Positions 1 to 9,343 of a stretch of DNA of 64,000 bases are shown here, piece by piece (position 1 is the first letter of the stretch; every line of letters begins with the position of its first letter). The notes under the pieces were generated by a model. That model ran no database searches. It saw only the letters and a program-made list of their open reading frames with translations, and had not been told where the DNA came from. The position numbers and the translations under genes are program-made. The stretch is from Cupriavidus oxalaticus (GTDB lineage Bacteria; Pseudomonadota; Gammaproteobacteria; Burkholderiales; Burkholderiaceae): contig NZ_CP038635.1 of NCBI RefSeq assembly GCF_004768545.1, positions 620,001 to 684,000 on the forward strand, in the 5' to 3' direction.

Positions 1-1528
1 GGTGGTCGGCGGCAGCGGCTCGGGCAAGTCGACGCTGGCGCGGCTGCTGTTCCGCCTGTACCAGCCCGATAGCGGCAGCATCGGCATCGACGGGCAGGAC
101 CTGCGGCTGGTGACGCAGCGCAGCCTGCGCGAGATGATCGGCATCGTGCCGCAGGACACCATCCTGTTCAACGACACCATCGCCTACAACATCGGCTACG
201 GCCGCGAAGGCGCGACCCGCGCCGATATCGTCGCGGCGGCGCGCGCGGCGCAGCTCGATGCCTTTATCGATCGCCTGCCCGACGGCTACGAAACCCAGGT
301 CGGCGAGCGCGGCGTGCGCCTGTCCGGGGGCGAGCGGCAGCGCGTGGCGATCGCGCGCGCGATGCTCAAGCGCCCGCCACTGGTGGTGTTCGACGAGGCC
401 ACCTCGGCGCTGGACACGCGCTCGGAGCGCGCGATCCAGCAGGAGCTGTCGGCGGTGGCGCGCGGCCGCACCGCGCTGATCATCGCGCACCGGCTTTCCA
501 CCATCGTCGATGCCGACCAGATCCTGGTGATGGAGCACGGCCGCATCGTCGAGCAGGGCTCGCACGCCACGCTGCTGGCGCGCGGCGGCATCTACACGCA
601 GATGTGGCAGCTGCAGCAGCAGCAGCGCGAACTGGAGCGCGCCGAGCGGCGCCTGGCGCTGCAGCCGGTGCGGCTGGAGACGCTGGTGGCCAGCGTGGTC
701 GATGGCCTGCGTGAGACCATCGCCGAGCGCCACGTCAACCTGTTCACGGTGCAGAGCGAAGCCGAGCTGCGCGTGACCGGCGATCCCGGCGTGCTGCAGA
801 AGGCCATCTGGGAACTCTGCCAGCAGATGATTGCCACCACGGAACCGGGCGGGCGGCTGGAGCTGCGTCTGGAACGGCACGACGGGCAGGCCGGGCTGCG
901 CGTGTCGGCGTCGCCGCAGCAGGGGCCGCTGGAAGACGTGGAGGGACTGCGCGAATGGCTGGGCGAGCACGGCGTGACGCTGACCGCCGATCCCGGCGCT
1001 CATGCGTGCCAGTTGCTGATGCCGATGCGCGCGGTGCAGGAGCCGGAGCCGCGGCGCGCCCCGGCGCCCGGCACGCCCGAGGCGCTCGAAGTGCCCGACA
1101 CGCAAGCGCTCAAGGGCATGCGCGTGCTGCTGCTGGACGACGACGAAACCACGCGCGAGGTGCTGAGCGCCGCGCTTGAAGACTACGGCGCGCATGCGAT
1201 CGCGCAGGAGCGCGGCGACGAAGTGATCGGGTTGCTGGCGGCGACGCCGCAGGCCGAGTGGCCGCAGGTGCTGCTGTGCGACCTGGCGCTCGGCGAGGAA
1301 GACGGCTACACCGTGCTGCGCCGCGTGCGCCGGCTGGAAGCGCAGATGCAGGTGCCGCTGGGGCGGCGCATGACGGCCATCGCGCTATCGGGACACGCCG
1401 AGCCGCAGGACCGCATGCGCGCGATGATGGCGGGGTTCCAGCTGCATCTGTCAAAGCCGGTGCGGATCGGCGAGCTGGTGGCGGCGCTGAGGTCGCTGGC
1501 GACGCGGGCGGAGCAGGAGCCTGGATGA
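1..1528 (+). CDS. ABC exporter ATPase domain fused to a C-terminal receiver domain (5'-truncated)
   Basis: The left edge cuts this gene, so the transmembrane domain expected upstream is not visible. The visible 508 residues start with Walker A (GGSGSGKST, residues 3-11), then a Q-loop with the PQDTILFND pattern of ATM1/HMT-type half-exporters, signature LSGGERQR (about 106), Walker [12 protein letters not shown] (about 127) and the H-loop IIAHRL (about 160). After a Gln-rich linker, residues about 218-345 resemble a histidine-kinase ATPase fold without clear N or G boxes. Residues about 370-505 are a receiver domain with the acidic [13 protein letters not shown] carrying the acceptor Asp (about 427), ALSG and the LSKP lysine. 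Joining an ABC ATPase to a two-component receiver is unusual. The gene ends 6 bases from a convergent glycosyltransferase, and glycan or lipid export is an inference from that context. Confidence 0.85.
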   Translation, partial: VVGGSGSGKSTLARLLFRLYQPDSGSIGIDGQDLRLVTQRSLREMIGIVPQDTILFNDTIAYNIGYGREGATRADIVAAARAAQLDAFIDRLPDGYETQVGERGVRLSGGERQRVAIARAMLKRPPLVVFDEATSALDTRSERAIQQELSAVARGRTALIIAHRLSTIVDADQILVMEHGRIVEQGSHATLLARGGIYTQMWQLQQQQRELERAERRLALQPVRLETLVASVVDGLRETIAERHVNLFTVQSEAELRVTGDPGVLQKAIWELCQQMIATTEPGGRLELRLERHDGQAGLRVSASPQQGPLEDVEGLREWLGEHGVTLTADPGAHACQLLMPMRAVQEPEPRRAPAPGTPEALEVPDTQALKGMRVLLLDDDETTREVLSAALEDYGAHAIAQERGDEVIGLLAATPQAEWPQVLLCDLALGEEDGYTVLRRVRRLEAQMQVPLGRRMTAIALSGHAEPQDRMRAMMAGFQLHLSKPVRIGELVAALRSLATRAEQEPG

Positions 1529-1534
1529 GGGCTT

Positions 1535-2428
1535 TCACCGCCCCCGCAAATCCCGCCTCAACGCGGCCAATTCCCGCGGTATCACCCGCCGCTCGCGCAT
1601 CACCCACGCCATCCCCTTCAGCACCTCCGCAATGCCGCGCCACCCCTGCGAACGCAGCAGGCCCGGCAACTCAGCCGCCGTTTCCTCCAGCGCCATGCGC
1701 CACGGCAGCCGCAGCCAGGCCGCCCACACCGCATTGCGCGCCAGCAGCGAGCGGCGCCGGCCGCCGTCGCGCAGCGGGCTGGGATGGTGGTGCACCACCA
1801 GTTGCGGCGCGTAGACCAGGTGCCAGCCGCTCGCCGCGAGGTCCAGCGCCAGCAAGGTTTCTTCGCCGCCGATAAAGAAGCGCGGATGATAGCCGCCGGC
1901 CTGGCGGAATGCTTCGGTGCGGAACGCGGTGGCGCCAGCCATCAGGCCGAGGATGGCGCGCCCAGGCAGCATGGCCGACGGCAGCGGGCTGTCGGCCATG
2001 CGCGCGCAGGCGGGATCCTCGCGTGCGCATTCGCCGACGAGGATGCGTGCGGTCAGCGCGGCCACGCGCGGATGGTCGCGGAACATGGCACAGGCGGTGG
2101 CGAGCGAGCCCGGCGTCCACCAGCAATCGTCGTCGCAGAAGGCGACATAGCGCGTGCGCGCCCAGTTTGCGCCGAGGTTGCGCCCCGCGGCGCCGAGGTT
2201 GCGCCGGCAGCGCAGCAGCGTGGCATGCGGGAACTCGTTACGGACCATCGCGCTGGTGCCGTCGTCGGAGGCGTTGTCGACCACCACGAGGGGCGGGCGC
2301 TCCGGCAGCGCGCTGAGCTGGCGCAGGGCGTGCCGCACGGTGTCGCGCCGGTTGTGCGTCAGCACCACCACGCTGATGTCGAGCGAGGCGCCCGGCGGCG
2401 CGGCATGCAAGGCTTGGTCGGCAGGCAT
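1535..2428 (-). CDS. Family 2 (GT-A) glycosyltransferase
   Basis: This 297-residue protein is a cytoplasmic GT-A glycosyltransferase. The N-terminal fold reads SVVVLTHNRRDTV (about 18-30), followed by the nucleotide-sugar loop VVDNASDDGTS (about 48-58) and the metal-binding FCDDDCWW (about 97-104). GGEETLLALDLAASG near 190 is in the place of the catalytic ED motif of rhamnosyl- and galactosyltransferase-like GT2 enzymes. No membrane segment is evident. It is the last gene of a leftward group (GT4, epimerase, PIG-L deacetylase, GT2), 30 bases after the deacetylase. The donor and acceptor cannot be told from sequence. A hexanucleotide-like run of TATCGC units lies just upstream of its start. 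Confidence 0.85.
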   Translation of the reverse strand: MPADQALHAAPPGASLDISVVVLTHNRRDTVRHALRQLSALPERPPLVVVDNASDDGTSAMVRNEFPHATLLRCRRNLGAAGRNLGANWARTRYVAFCDDDCWWTPGSLATACAMFRDHPRVAALTARILVGECAREDPACARMADSPLPSAMLPGRAILGLMAGATAFRTEAFRQAGGYHPRFFIGGEETLLALDLAASGWHLVYAPQLVVHHHPSPLRDGGRRRSLLARNAVWAAWLRLPWRMALEETAAELPGLLRSQGWRGIAEVLKGMAWVMRERRVIPRELAALRRDLRGR

Positions 2429-2458
2429 CGCTATCGCTATCGGTATCGCGAAGGGGAA

Positions 2459-3214
2459 TCAGCGTTGCGCAGACTCGCCGGCGGACAGCGACCAGTAGCG
2501 CTCAGGCGCGCACAGGTCGCACAGCTGCTCTTCGCCGAACATCTGCACCTGGCTCTGGTAGGCATTGACTGCGTAGCTCTTCTGCGCGAGGTACTGGCTG
2601 ACCGGCAGGTTGACCGGGGTCGCTTGCAGTCCTGCACCCAGGCATTCGGCCAGCCGTTGCTGCAGCACCCCGGGCAGCCGGCGGTAGATCACGTCCTCGT
2701 AGTACAGCCACTGCACCGGCAGCGCCGATCCCGCCGGCCCTCGCGATGGCACCAGCAGCGCGGCCCACGCCGCGGCGCGCACCTGCGCCGCCTGCATCAG
2801 CAGGCGGCAGGCTTCATGCGCCAGCACGTGGTCGGAATGGAACAGGCCGAGCGGCGCAACCACCATGCCGTCGGTCTGCGCCAGCAGCACGGGCTGCAGG
2901 CTGTCCGCGATCTCGCGCGGCGTATGACGGCGGCCATACTGGCTGTCCCAGAAATCGAGCCAGACCGGCTGCGCGCCCAGCATGCCAAGGGCGCGGTTGT
3001 CCTCGCGCCGGCGCGCGCGCACTGCCTGCTCGGCGCTGTCGAAGCCCGCGGCGCGGTCCCAGTCCGGTGCCGGCACATCGGCGGGCGGGACGCCGGCGAA
3101 GACCGTCACCACGCGCGCGCCCCGTGCCGCGGCGATCAGGCCGCCGCAGCTGAACACCGCATCGTCCAGGTGCGGTGCAATCACCGTCACCGGGCCGGCT
3201 ATGTCAGTCACCAT
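2459..3214 (-). CDS. PIG-L family deacetylase (LmbE-like)
   Basis: This 251-residue protein has the zinc-binding PIG-L/LmbE signature PHLDD (residues 14-18) within VIAPHLDDAVFSCGG, and the distal HSDHVLAHEA histidine motif (about 125). The family removes N-acetyl groups from N-acetylglucosaminyl lipids or conjugates such as mycothiol precursors. The open frame runs further upstream into the epimerase gene, but the ATG at 3214 is the start that places the PHLDD strand at its usual distance from the N-terminus. The gene lies 43 bases after the epimerase and before a GT2, so it probably deacetylates an amino sugar of the glycan made here. The substrate is an inference. Confidence 0.85.
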   Translation of the reverse strand: MVTDIAGPVTVIAPHLDDAVFSCGGLIAAARGARVVTVFAGVPPADVPAPDWDRAAGFDSAEQAVRARRREDNRALGMLGAQPVWLDFWDSQYGRRHTPREIADSLQPVLLAQTDGMVVAPLGLFHSDHVLAHEACRLLMQAAQVRAAAWAALLVPSRGPAGSALPVQWLYYEDVIYRRLPGVLQQRLAECLGAGLQATPVNLPVSQYLAQKSYAVNAYQSQVQMFGEEQLCDLCAPERYWSLSAGESAQR

Positions 3215-3257
3215 CGAATCACCCTTGCCATCGCCACTGGCAGGTTCGTGTCGCGCG

Positions 3258-4292
3258 CTATTTGTTAAGCACCACGGCGCGGGCTTCTCGTGCCGTGGCG
3301 GATACCGGCACCACGTTGCCCGGCGCGCCCTGCGCATGCGCCTGTGCCGCCAGCCGCGCCGCGAAGTAATCGACCGTGTGGCGCAGGCCGTCTTCAAGCG
3401 ACGTGCGCGGCGCCCAGCCCAGCAGGCTTTGCGCCAGCGAGATGTCGGGGCAGCGCTGGTGCGGGTCGTCGGCGGGCAGGGGGCGCATCTCGACCGGCGA
3501 ATGCGAGCCGGTGGCGCGCAGCACTTCCTGCGCAATCTCCAGCATAGTCGTCTCGCGCGGATTGCCGAGATTGACCGGCATGCCGGAAGCGGGTGCTTCC
3601 ATCAGCAGCACCAGCGCGTCCACCAGGTCGTCGACATAGCAGAAGGCGCGCGTCTGCGCGCCGTCGCCATAGACGGTCAGGGGCGCTCCGGCCAACGCTT
3701 GGGTGATGAAGTTGGACACGACGCGGCCGTCCGCGGGATGCATGCGCGGCCCATACGTGTTGAAAATTCGCGCGATCCGGACATCGAGCCGGTGCTGCCG
3801 GTGGTAATCCATGAACAGCGTCTCGGCGCAGCGCTTGCCCTCGTCATAGCAGGAGCGGATGCCGACGGGATTGACGTGGCCCCAGTATGCCTCCTGCTGC
3901 GGATGCATCTCGGGATCGCCGTAGACTTCGCTGGTCGATGCCTGCAGGATGCGCGCCTTGAGCCGCTTGGCCAGCCCCAGCATGTTGATCGCGCCGTTGA
4001 CGCTGGTCTTGGTGGTCTGCACCGGGTCGTGCTGGTAGTGCACGGGCGAGGCGGGGCAGGCAAGGTTGTAGATCTCGTCGACCTCGACGTACAGCGGAAA
4101 AGTAATGTCGTGGCGCAGCAGCTCGAAGTTCGGCCGCCCGAGCAGGTGCGCGATGTTCTCCTTGGTGCCGGTATAGAAATTGTCCACGCACAGCACGTCC
4201 TGCCCGGCCCGCACCAGCCGTTCGCACAGGTGCGAGCCAAGGAATCCCGCGCCGCCCGTGACCAGGATGCGCTTGCGGTCGCTTTCCTTCAT
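3258..4292 (-). CDS. NAD-dependent epimerase/dehydratase, UDP-glucuronate decarboxylase-like
   Basis: This 344-residue extended SDR has the Rossmann motif [12 protein letters not shown] (about 13-24), TSEVYGDP (Thr120, Glu122) and the catalytic pair Tyr149/Lys153 in [11 protein letters not shown]. These match UDP-glucuronate decarboxylases (UXS), which convert UDP-glucuronate to UDP-xylose in the cytoplasm. The start at 4292 has an AAGGAGA ribosome site about 7 bases upstream. The longer frame to 4376 is Pro/Arg-rich and overlaps the glycosyltransferase upstream, so I reject it. It sits 22 bases after the GT4 gene in a leftward operon. A dTDP-glucose dehydratase is less likely given the SCYDEGKR motif. 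Confidence 0.87.
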   Translation of the reverse strand: MKESDRKRILVTGGAGFLGSHLCERLVRAGQDVLCVDNFYTGTKENIAHLLGRPNFELLRHDITFPLYVEVDEIYNLACPASPVHYQHDPVQTTKTSVNGAINMLGLAKRLKARILQASTSEVYGDPEMHPQQEAYWGHVNPVGIRSCYDEGKRCAETLFMDYHRQHRLDVRIARIFNTYGPRMHPADGRVVSNFITQALAGAPLTVYGDGAQTRAFCYVDDLVDALVLLMEAPASGMPVNLGNPRETTMLEIAQEVLRATGSHSPVEMRPLPADDPHQRCPDISLAQSLLGWAPRTSLEDGLRHTVDYFAARLAAQAHAQGAPGNVVPVSATAREARAVVLNK

Positions 4293-4314
4293 CTCTGTTC
4301 TCCTTGGGCCGGGA

Positions 4315-5586
4315 TCACGCCGCGGCCCGGCGCGCGCCGGCCGTGATGGGGCAGGCGCCGGCGCACACGCCGGCATACACGGCTTCCATCAGCTGCGCCA
4401 CGCCGGCCCAGGTGAAATGGCGCTGCGCGCGGCGCCGTCCCGCTTCGCCGAGCTGGCGCGCATGCGCGGGGTCCGTGGCCAGCGTCGCCAGCCGCGCCGC
4501 CAGCGCGGCCGGCGCCTTCGGCGGCACCAGGTAGCCGGTCTGCCCGTCGACCACGGTGGAACGGATGCCGCCCACGTCGGCGCCGATCACCGGCGCGCCG
4601 CAGGCCATCGCCTCGACCGGCGTGATGCCGAAGGGCTCGTACCAGGGCGTGGTGACGAACACGTCGGCGGCGCTGTAGAACAGGCGCAGTGTGTCGCGTC
4701 CGCGCCGGCCGACGAACACCACGCTGTCGGCCACGCCTTCTTCCTTGGCCACGCCCTGCAGCCGGCCGATTTCGGGCGTGGCCTGCACGCTGGGCTGCTC
4801 GGCATTGCCGCCCACCACGTACAGCGCGGCGCGCATGCCGTGGTCGCGGCGCAGGCAGCCGAGCGCGCGGATGACGTTGTCGATGCCCTTGCGCGGCACC
4901 AGCCGGCCCAGCTGCAGCACGCTGAAGGCATCGCGCTGCCAGCCCAGCTCGCGCCGCGCCGCGTGTCGCGCTACCGGGGCAAACTCGGCGCCGTCGAACC
5001 CGCATGGCACCGTGCTGATGCGGCCGGGATCGGCGCCGTACAGGCTGACCAGGTCGTCCAGGTCCTGCGGACATTCCGCCACCACGCAGTCGGACACGCG
5101 CACCAGCGTGTCTTCGATGTCGAAGCGCGCATCGGGAAAGCCGTCGGTGCTGCCCTGGTGCAGGCGCCGCACCTTGCCCAGCGCATGGAAGGTCATCACC
5201 AGCGGAATGCCCAGCGCCCGGCGTGCCTGCAGCGCGGCCAGCCCCGACATGAAGAAGTTCGCGTGCAGCACGTCGTACCCCACCGGATCGTGCCGGATGA
5301 ACTCCACCAGGAACTCGCCGAAGGCGTCCATGTAGGGCAGCAATTGCTCCTTGGGCACCTGCACCGGTGGTCCGGCGGGCACGTGGATCACGTGTACATT
5401 GGGCGCAAAGGCGACCACCTCGGGCAGCAGCGCCTTGTCGCGGCGGGTGAACACGTCGACCAGGTAGCCGCGCGTGCCAAGCTGGCGCGCCAGGTGTGCC
5501 ACGTAGATATTCTGGCCGCCGCAATCGGTGCTGCCGACACTGGCCAGCGGCGAAGCGTGTTCACTGATAAGCGCGATCTTGCGCAT
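4315..5586 (-). CDS. GT4-type (GT-B) glycosyltransferase, MshA/sucrose-synthase-like
   Basis: This 423-residue GT-B enzyme has an N-terminal acceptor domain starting [14 protein letters not shown] with the [14 protein letters not shown] loop, and a C-terminal donor domain with [14 protein letters not shown] and the E-x7-E retaining motif in [15 protein letters not shown] (about 315-330). The GGQN loop followed by AHLARQLG is typical of the MshA, sucrose-phosphate synthase and related branch of GT4. Family enzymes transfer a sugar from a nucleotide donor with retention. It is first in the leftward four-gene arm, and its promoter must lie in the 391-base divergent gap to its right. Acceptor and donor are unknown; UDP-xylose or UDP-glucuronate would fit the neighbouring epimerase. 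Confidence 0.88.
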   Translation of the reverse strand: MRKIALISEHASPLASVGSTDCGGQNIYVAHLARQLGTRGYLVDVFTRRDKALLPEVVAFAPNVHVIHVPAGPPVQVPKEQLLPYMDAFGEFLVEFIRHDPVGYDVLHANFFMSGLAALQARRALGIPLVMTFHALGKVRRLHQGSTDGFPDARFDIEDTLVRVSDCVVAECPQDLDDLVSLYGADPGRISTVPCGFDGAEFAPVARHAARRELGWQRDAFSVLQLGRLVPRKGIDNVIRALGCLRRDHGMRAALYVVGGNAEQPSVQATPEIGRLQGVAKEEGVADSVVFVGRRGRDTLRLFYSAADVFVTTPWYEPFGITPVEAMACGAPVIGADVGGIRSTVVDGQTGYLVPPKAPAALAARLATLATDPAHARQLGEAGRRRAQRHFTWAGVAQLMEAVYAGVCAGACPITAGARRAAA

Positions 5587-5977
5587 GGCGGTCTCCCTGG
5601 TTGCCGCTCCGCCCGCGGATTCGGGCGACTCGGACAGGGGCTGGCCTCAGCAGCTAGCGTGCCAGTGCGCTGGCGTGATCGCGCGACTGCGAAAGGCGTT
5701 GAAAAGGACGGACGGAAGGGAACCGACCGAGAAGCGTTATAGCGATTCTCGGCGCTTCTCGATCACAGATCGCTTTGTGCGTATCGAAGCAGGCGCCTTG
5801 CGGCATTGCTACCGCATTGAGTCATTCTTACGCCGCCGGTTGTAATTTGCGCTTACGAGTTTTTCCATTTAGGCATGAGCCTTGGAACGCGTGCAACACG
5901 CCCGGGCGCATACCGGATCGGGCGCGATGCTTGCAGCGTCGAAGGCGCAAAACATGCCACCCACCATGGAGCTGCCC
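5587..5977. other. Divergent intergenic region of the glycan locus
   Basis: The 391 bases separate the leftward glycosyltransferase arm from the rightward hypothetical and SDR arm. The right half is less GC-rich than its surroundings. It should hold promoters for both arms. I see no clear palindrome, terminator or small gene here. Confidence 0.5.
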
Positions 5978-6505
5978 ATGAATCCGAGCGACAACGCACG
6001 TCCTGGTGCCGAGCCTTCCCCGCGCGCCTCGCATGCCGGCGCCAGCCGCTTCAGCGATCGCGCCGCGGCGAGGCGAGCCGTCGAACTGGCGCTGCCGATG
6101 CTGGAGGCATCGCTGCGCGACAAGGCCGTCGGCGAGAGCGGATGCATGCACGTGGTCGTGATGGACCCGACGCTGCAACCCGGCGACTGCACCTTCGAGG
6201 AAGCCATCCTGTACGAGCATTCGCTGCCTTCGCGCGAGGCGTGGGATGCGGATTACAGCCTGTATGCGCGCGCCAAGGCCAGCCTGGCGTGGCGCACCGG
6301 CATGGCCAGCGCCGCGGTGGTCCACTGCGCGCCGCACCGGTTGCGCAGCGACGACACGCTGCTCGGCGGCGCGGCCGTGTTCGACGGCATCGTGGTCGCG
6401 GTAAGCGGTGCCAATGCCTGGTACGACGAAGCCTTCGCTGGCTGCGTGGCGGCGCTGTTGCGTGGGGTCGCGCAGGAGTGCTGCCATCGCGCGCAGGCCG
6501 GTTGA
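5978..6505 (+). CDS. Conserved hypothetical protein, possibly GlcG/HbpS-like
   Basis: This 175-residue protein is not firmly recognised. The start at 5978 (MNPSDNARP) has a GGAG ribosome site about 6 bases upstream; longer in-frame starts add low-complexity sequence. The first 30 residues look disordered. The body holds GCMHVVVMDPTLQPGDC, WRTGMASAAVVHCAPHRL and, near the C-terminus, DGIVVAVSGANAWYDEAFA. That last segment recalls the glycine-rich strand and helix of the GlcG/HbpS (DUF336) fold, but the resemblance is weak. Two Cys and several His are present, though no metal motif stands out. It lies 155 bases before the seven-gene glycan operon and may share its promoter. Confidence 0.6.
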   Translation: MNPSDNARPGAEPSPRASHAGASRFSDRAAARRAVELALPMLEASLRDKAVGESGCMHVVVMDPTLQPGDCTFEEAILYEHSLPSREAWDADYSLYARAKASLAWRTGMASAAVVHCAPHRLRSDDTLLGGAAVFDGIVVAVSGANAWYDEAFAGCVAALLRGVAQECCHRAQAG

Positions 6506-6660
6506 GGAAAGCTCGCGCCGGGGCTTGGCACATATTTCGCTGCGGCGTGATTCCCGGCCGGGCCGACCGGCTGTCCGACCCGCTGTCCGATTCCGGCTGT
6601 CCGAATCTGCGGACGCCATGAGCGCCGCGGCAACCGCTCACCTTTGCACGAGGATTCACC

Positions 6661-7434
6661 ATGCAGACTCCGCAACCTTCGCAACGTCCCGATCCAAACA
6701 CCGCGGCGGCGCTGCCGCTGCAGGACCGTCATTACCTCGTGACCGGCGGCGGACGTGGCCTTGGGGCCGCCGTGTGCCGCACGCTGGTCCAGGCCGGTGC
6801 GGGCGTGATCGTTGCCGATATCGACGACAAGCTGGCCCGCGACAGCGCCGAGACCTTGACCGAAGCCGGCGGCCAGGCGTGGCCGCTGCGACTCGATGTG
6901 GCGGAGCCGGGTTCGGTGCGTGCCGCCTTCGATGCCGTGCGCGAACGGGTGCAGCGGCTCGACGGCATTGTCAACAACGCGGCCATCGACGTCACGCTGC
7001 CGGTCGAGGAAGTCGATGCCGAGACCTGGCGCAAGGTGCTGATGGTCAATCTGTACGGTCCCTACCTGATGTCGCATGCGGCCGTGCCGCTGATGAAGGC
7101 GCAGGGCGGCGGGCACATCGTCAATATCGCGTCGACCGCATCCAAGCGCGCCTGGCCCAATGCGTCGGCCTATCACGCCACCAAGTGGGGGCTGCTCGGC
7201 TTCTCGCATGCGCTGCATGCGGAGCTGCGCCCGCATGGCATCAAGGTATCGGCGATCGTCGCCGGCGGCATGCGCACGCCGTTCCTGCTCGACCGTTTCC
7301 CCGACATCGACCAGGGCAACCTGCAGGATCCCGCCAACGTGGCCAACGCCGTGCGCTTCGTGCTGACGCAGCCGGATGAGACCGTGATCCCCGAGGTCAT
7401 GGTGCTGCCGATGAAGGAAACCTCCTGGCCATGA
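6661..7434 (+). CDS. SDR family NAD(P)-dependent oxidoreductase
   Basis: This 257-residue classical short-chain dehydrogenase has the cofactor motif TGGGRGLG (28-35), NNAA (105-108) and the catalytic set Ser158, Tyr171 and Lys175 (YHATK). The acidic residue after beta-2 (VADIDD) favours NAD(H). It is the first of seven rightward genes that overlap or abut, and its stop overlaps the next start by 4 bases. In this position it probably oxidises, reduces or epimerises a sugar or sugar phosphate for the glycan. Its residues do not identify the substrate. About 20 N-terminal residues precede the Rossmann fold, and the 6661 ATG follows an ACGAGGATTCACC ribosome site. Confidence 0.85.
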   Translation: MQTPQPSQRPDPNTAAALPLQDRHYLVTGGGRGLGAAVCRTLVQAGAGVIVADIDDKLARDSAETLTEAGGQAWPLRLDVAEPGSVRAAFDAVRERVQRLDGIVNNAAIDVTLPVEEVDAETWRKVLMVNLYGPYLMSHAAVPLMKAQGGGHIVNIASTASKRAWPNASAYHATKWGLLGFSHALHAELRPHGIKVSAIVAGGMRTPFLLDRFPDIDQGNLQDPANVANAVRFVLTQPDETVIPEVMVLPMKETSWP

Positions 7435-8060
7435 GCGACCCGGTTCAAAACGCGTGCGTATTGCCCGGCGCGGTGCTGCTCGACAAGGACGGCACGCTGC
7501 TCGACGACGTGCCGTACAACGTCGATCCCGGCCGGATGCGGCTCGCGCGCGGCGCCGCGGCGGCTCTGCGCGACCTGGGCAGCCTCGGCGTGCCGCTGGT
7601 GGTGGTGACCAACCAGCCGGGCGTCGCGCACGGCTATCACGCCGAGGCCGACCTCGTGCCGGTGCGCGAGCGGCTGGCGGCGATGTTCGCCGAACACGGC
7701 GCCACGCTCGCGGGCTTCTATTACTGCCCGCACCACCCCCAGGGCACGGTCCCCGCCTACACGCGCGCCTGCCTTTGCCGCAAGCCGATGCCGGGCTTGC
7801 TGGTGCAGGCCGCCAGTGCGCTGCGTTTCGCGCTGGGCCGGTCCTGGATGGTCGGTGACATCCTCAACGATGTCGAAGCCGGGCGTCGTGCCGGCTGCGG
7901 CACCGTGCTGGTCGATTGCGGCAACGAGATCGAGTGGCAGCTTTCGCCAGCGCGCCAGGCGCACTATGTGGTGCCCACGCTCGACGCTGCCGCGCGCATC
8001 GTGGCCGCCCGCATGCGCGCCTGCGGCACCGTCCCCGCCATGCAAACGGTGGCGCCATGA
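7431..8060 (+). CDS. HAD-IIIA hydrolase, D,D-heptose 1,7-bisphosphate phosphatase (GmhB)-like
   Basis: This 209-residue HAD phosphatase has the nucleophile motif LLDKDGTLLDD (Asp18, Asp20), VVTNQ (motif II) and GDILNDVEAG (motif IV). It also has the GmhB-type structural zinc site Cys99-x-His101 to Cys114-x-Cys116 (ACLCRKP). GmhB removes the C7 phosphate of D-glycero-D-manno-heptose 1,7-bisphosphate, a step in nucleotide-heptose synthesis. The related HisB-N phosphatases share this layout. The gene overlaps the SDR before it and the GT9 after it by 4 bases each. The two GT9 (heptosyltransferase-family) genes downstream support a heptose role. Confidence 0.83.
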   Translation: MSDPVQNACVLPGAVLLDKDGTLLDDVPYNVDPGRMRLARGAAAALRDLGSLGVPLVVVTNQPGVAHGYHAEADLVPVRERLAAMFAEHGATLAGFYYCPHHPQGTVPAYTRACLCRKPMPGLLVQAASALRFALGRSWMVGDILNDVEAGRRAGCGTVLVDCGNEIEWQLSPARQAHYVVPTLDAAARIVAARMRACGTVPAMQTVAP

Positions 8061-9343
8061 CGACCTGGCAGACGGCGCGGCAGGTACTATGCGTACGGCT
8101 CGACAACATGGGCGACGTGCTGATGAGCACGCCCGCGATGCAGGCGCTGGCCGAGTCGATGCCCGGCCGCCGGCTGACGCTGCTGACCTCGAATGCCGCC
8201 GCCTCGCTCGCGCCGCATTTGCCGATGGTCAGGCGCGTGCTGGCGTGGGATGCGCCGTGGGCGCGCCACGATGAAGCCGCGGCAGTCGCGCCCGGTCCTG
8301 CGATGCTGCGCTGCGCGCGCTGGCTGGCGCGCTACCGCTTCGATGCCGCGGTGATCTTCACGGTCTACAGCCAGAGCCCGTTGCCGGCCGCGATGCTGTG
8401 CGCGCTGGCGGGCATCCCGCTGCGGCTCGCCTGCTGCCGCGAGAATCCCTATGCATTGCTGACCGACTGGGTGCCCGAGCGCGAGCCTGCGATGCAGCCC
8501 GGCCAGCGCCCGCGCCACGAGACCCGGCGGCAGCTCGACCTGGTCGCTCAGGTTGGCGCCAGCGCGCGCGATACCCGGCTGCGCTTCCGCGTGCTGGCGG
8601 CCGACCGTGCCGCGCTCGCCGCCCGCATCGCGGGCTGGCGCCGCGGCCGCAGCGGCCCGCTGGTGGTGGTGCATCCGGGCGCCAGCGCGGCCTCGCGCCG
8701 CTGGCCTGCGGCGCGCTTTGCCGAGGTCGCGCACGCGCTCGCCACGCAGGCCGGCGCGCACGTGCTGGTGACCGGCGCCGACAGCGAGCGCGAAACCGTG
8801 CAGGCGGTCTGCGCCGCTGCACACCATGCGTGCGTGGTGCCGCTGGCGGGCGCGCTGACGCTGGGCGAGATGGGCGCGCTGCTGGAGGCAGCCGACCTGC
8901 TGGTGTCGAACAACACTGGTCCGGTCCATCTTGCCGCCGCGCTTGGCACGCCGGTGGTCGACCTGTACGCGCTGACCAACCCGCAGCACACGCCGTGGCA
9001 GGTGCCGCACCGCACCTTGTTCGCCGACGTGCCGTGCCGCTACTGCTACAAGAGCACCTGCCCGCAGGGCCACCATCGCTGCCTGGAGGACGTGCCGGCC
9101 GCACACGCCGTGCAGGCCGCGCTGGCGCTGCTTGCCGGCGATGCGGACGCGCCGCCGGCGCAGCCGCTGCCGTGGCCTGGCGCCGATGCTCCATTGACCG
9201 AACCGGCGGCGGGCTTTGTCCCGGCTGCCCCCTTTGTCCCCGCCGCCATTTCCGCCCTTGGCGCGGCACGCGCCGCCCCGGCCGTGCCGGCTGCCGATCC
9301 ACCGAGCCCCGACGAGGTTGCCCATGTTCACCCTTGGCATTAA
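8057..9343 (+). CDS. GT9 family glycosyltransferase (heptosyltransferase-like) I
   Basis: This 428-residue protein is GT9-like: VRLDNMGDVLMSTPAM at the N-terminus (loop of the acceptor domain), [19 protein letters not shown] in the middle and SNNTGPVHLAAALGTPVV in the donor-binding C-domain. These are the marks of ADP-heptose:LPS heptosyltransferases. The Cys-rich YCYKSTCPQGHH segment is a common GT9 C-terminal element. The last about 60 residues are Ala/Pro-rich and likely disordered. The start at 8057 overlaps the previous stop in ATGA. The 3' end overlaps the carbamoyltransferase start by 20 bases. It probably adds a heptose or related sugar. Confidence 0.87.
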   Translation: MTTWQTARQVLCVRLDNMGDVLMSTPAMQALAESMPGRRLTLLTSNAAASLAPHLPMVRRVLAWDAPWARHDEAAAVAPGPAMLRCARWLARYRFDAAVIFTVYSQSPLPAAMLCALAGIPLRLACCRENPYALLTDWVPEREPAMQPGQRPRHETRRQLDLVAQVGASARDTRLRFRVLAADRAALAARIAGWRRGRSGPLVVVHPGASAASRRWPAARFAEVAHALATQAGAHVLVTGADSERETVQAVCAAAHHACVVPLAGALTLGEMGALLEAADLLVSNNTGPVHLAAALGTPVVDLYALTNPQHTPWQVPHRTLFADVPCRYCYKSTCPQGHHRCLEDVPAAHAVQAALALLAGDADAPPAQPLPWPGADAPLTEPAAGFVPAAPFVPAAISALGAARAAPAVPAADPPSPDEVAHVHPWH

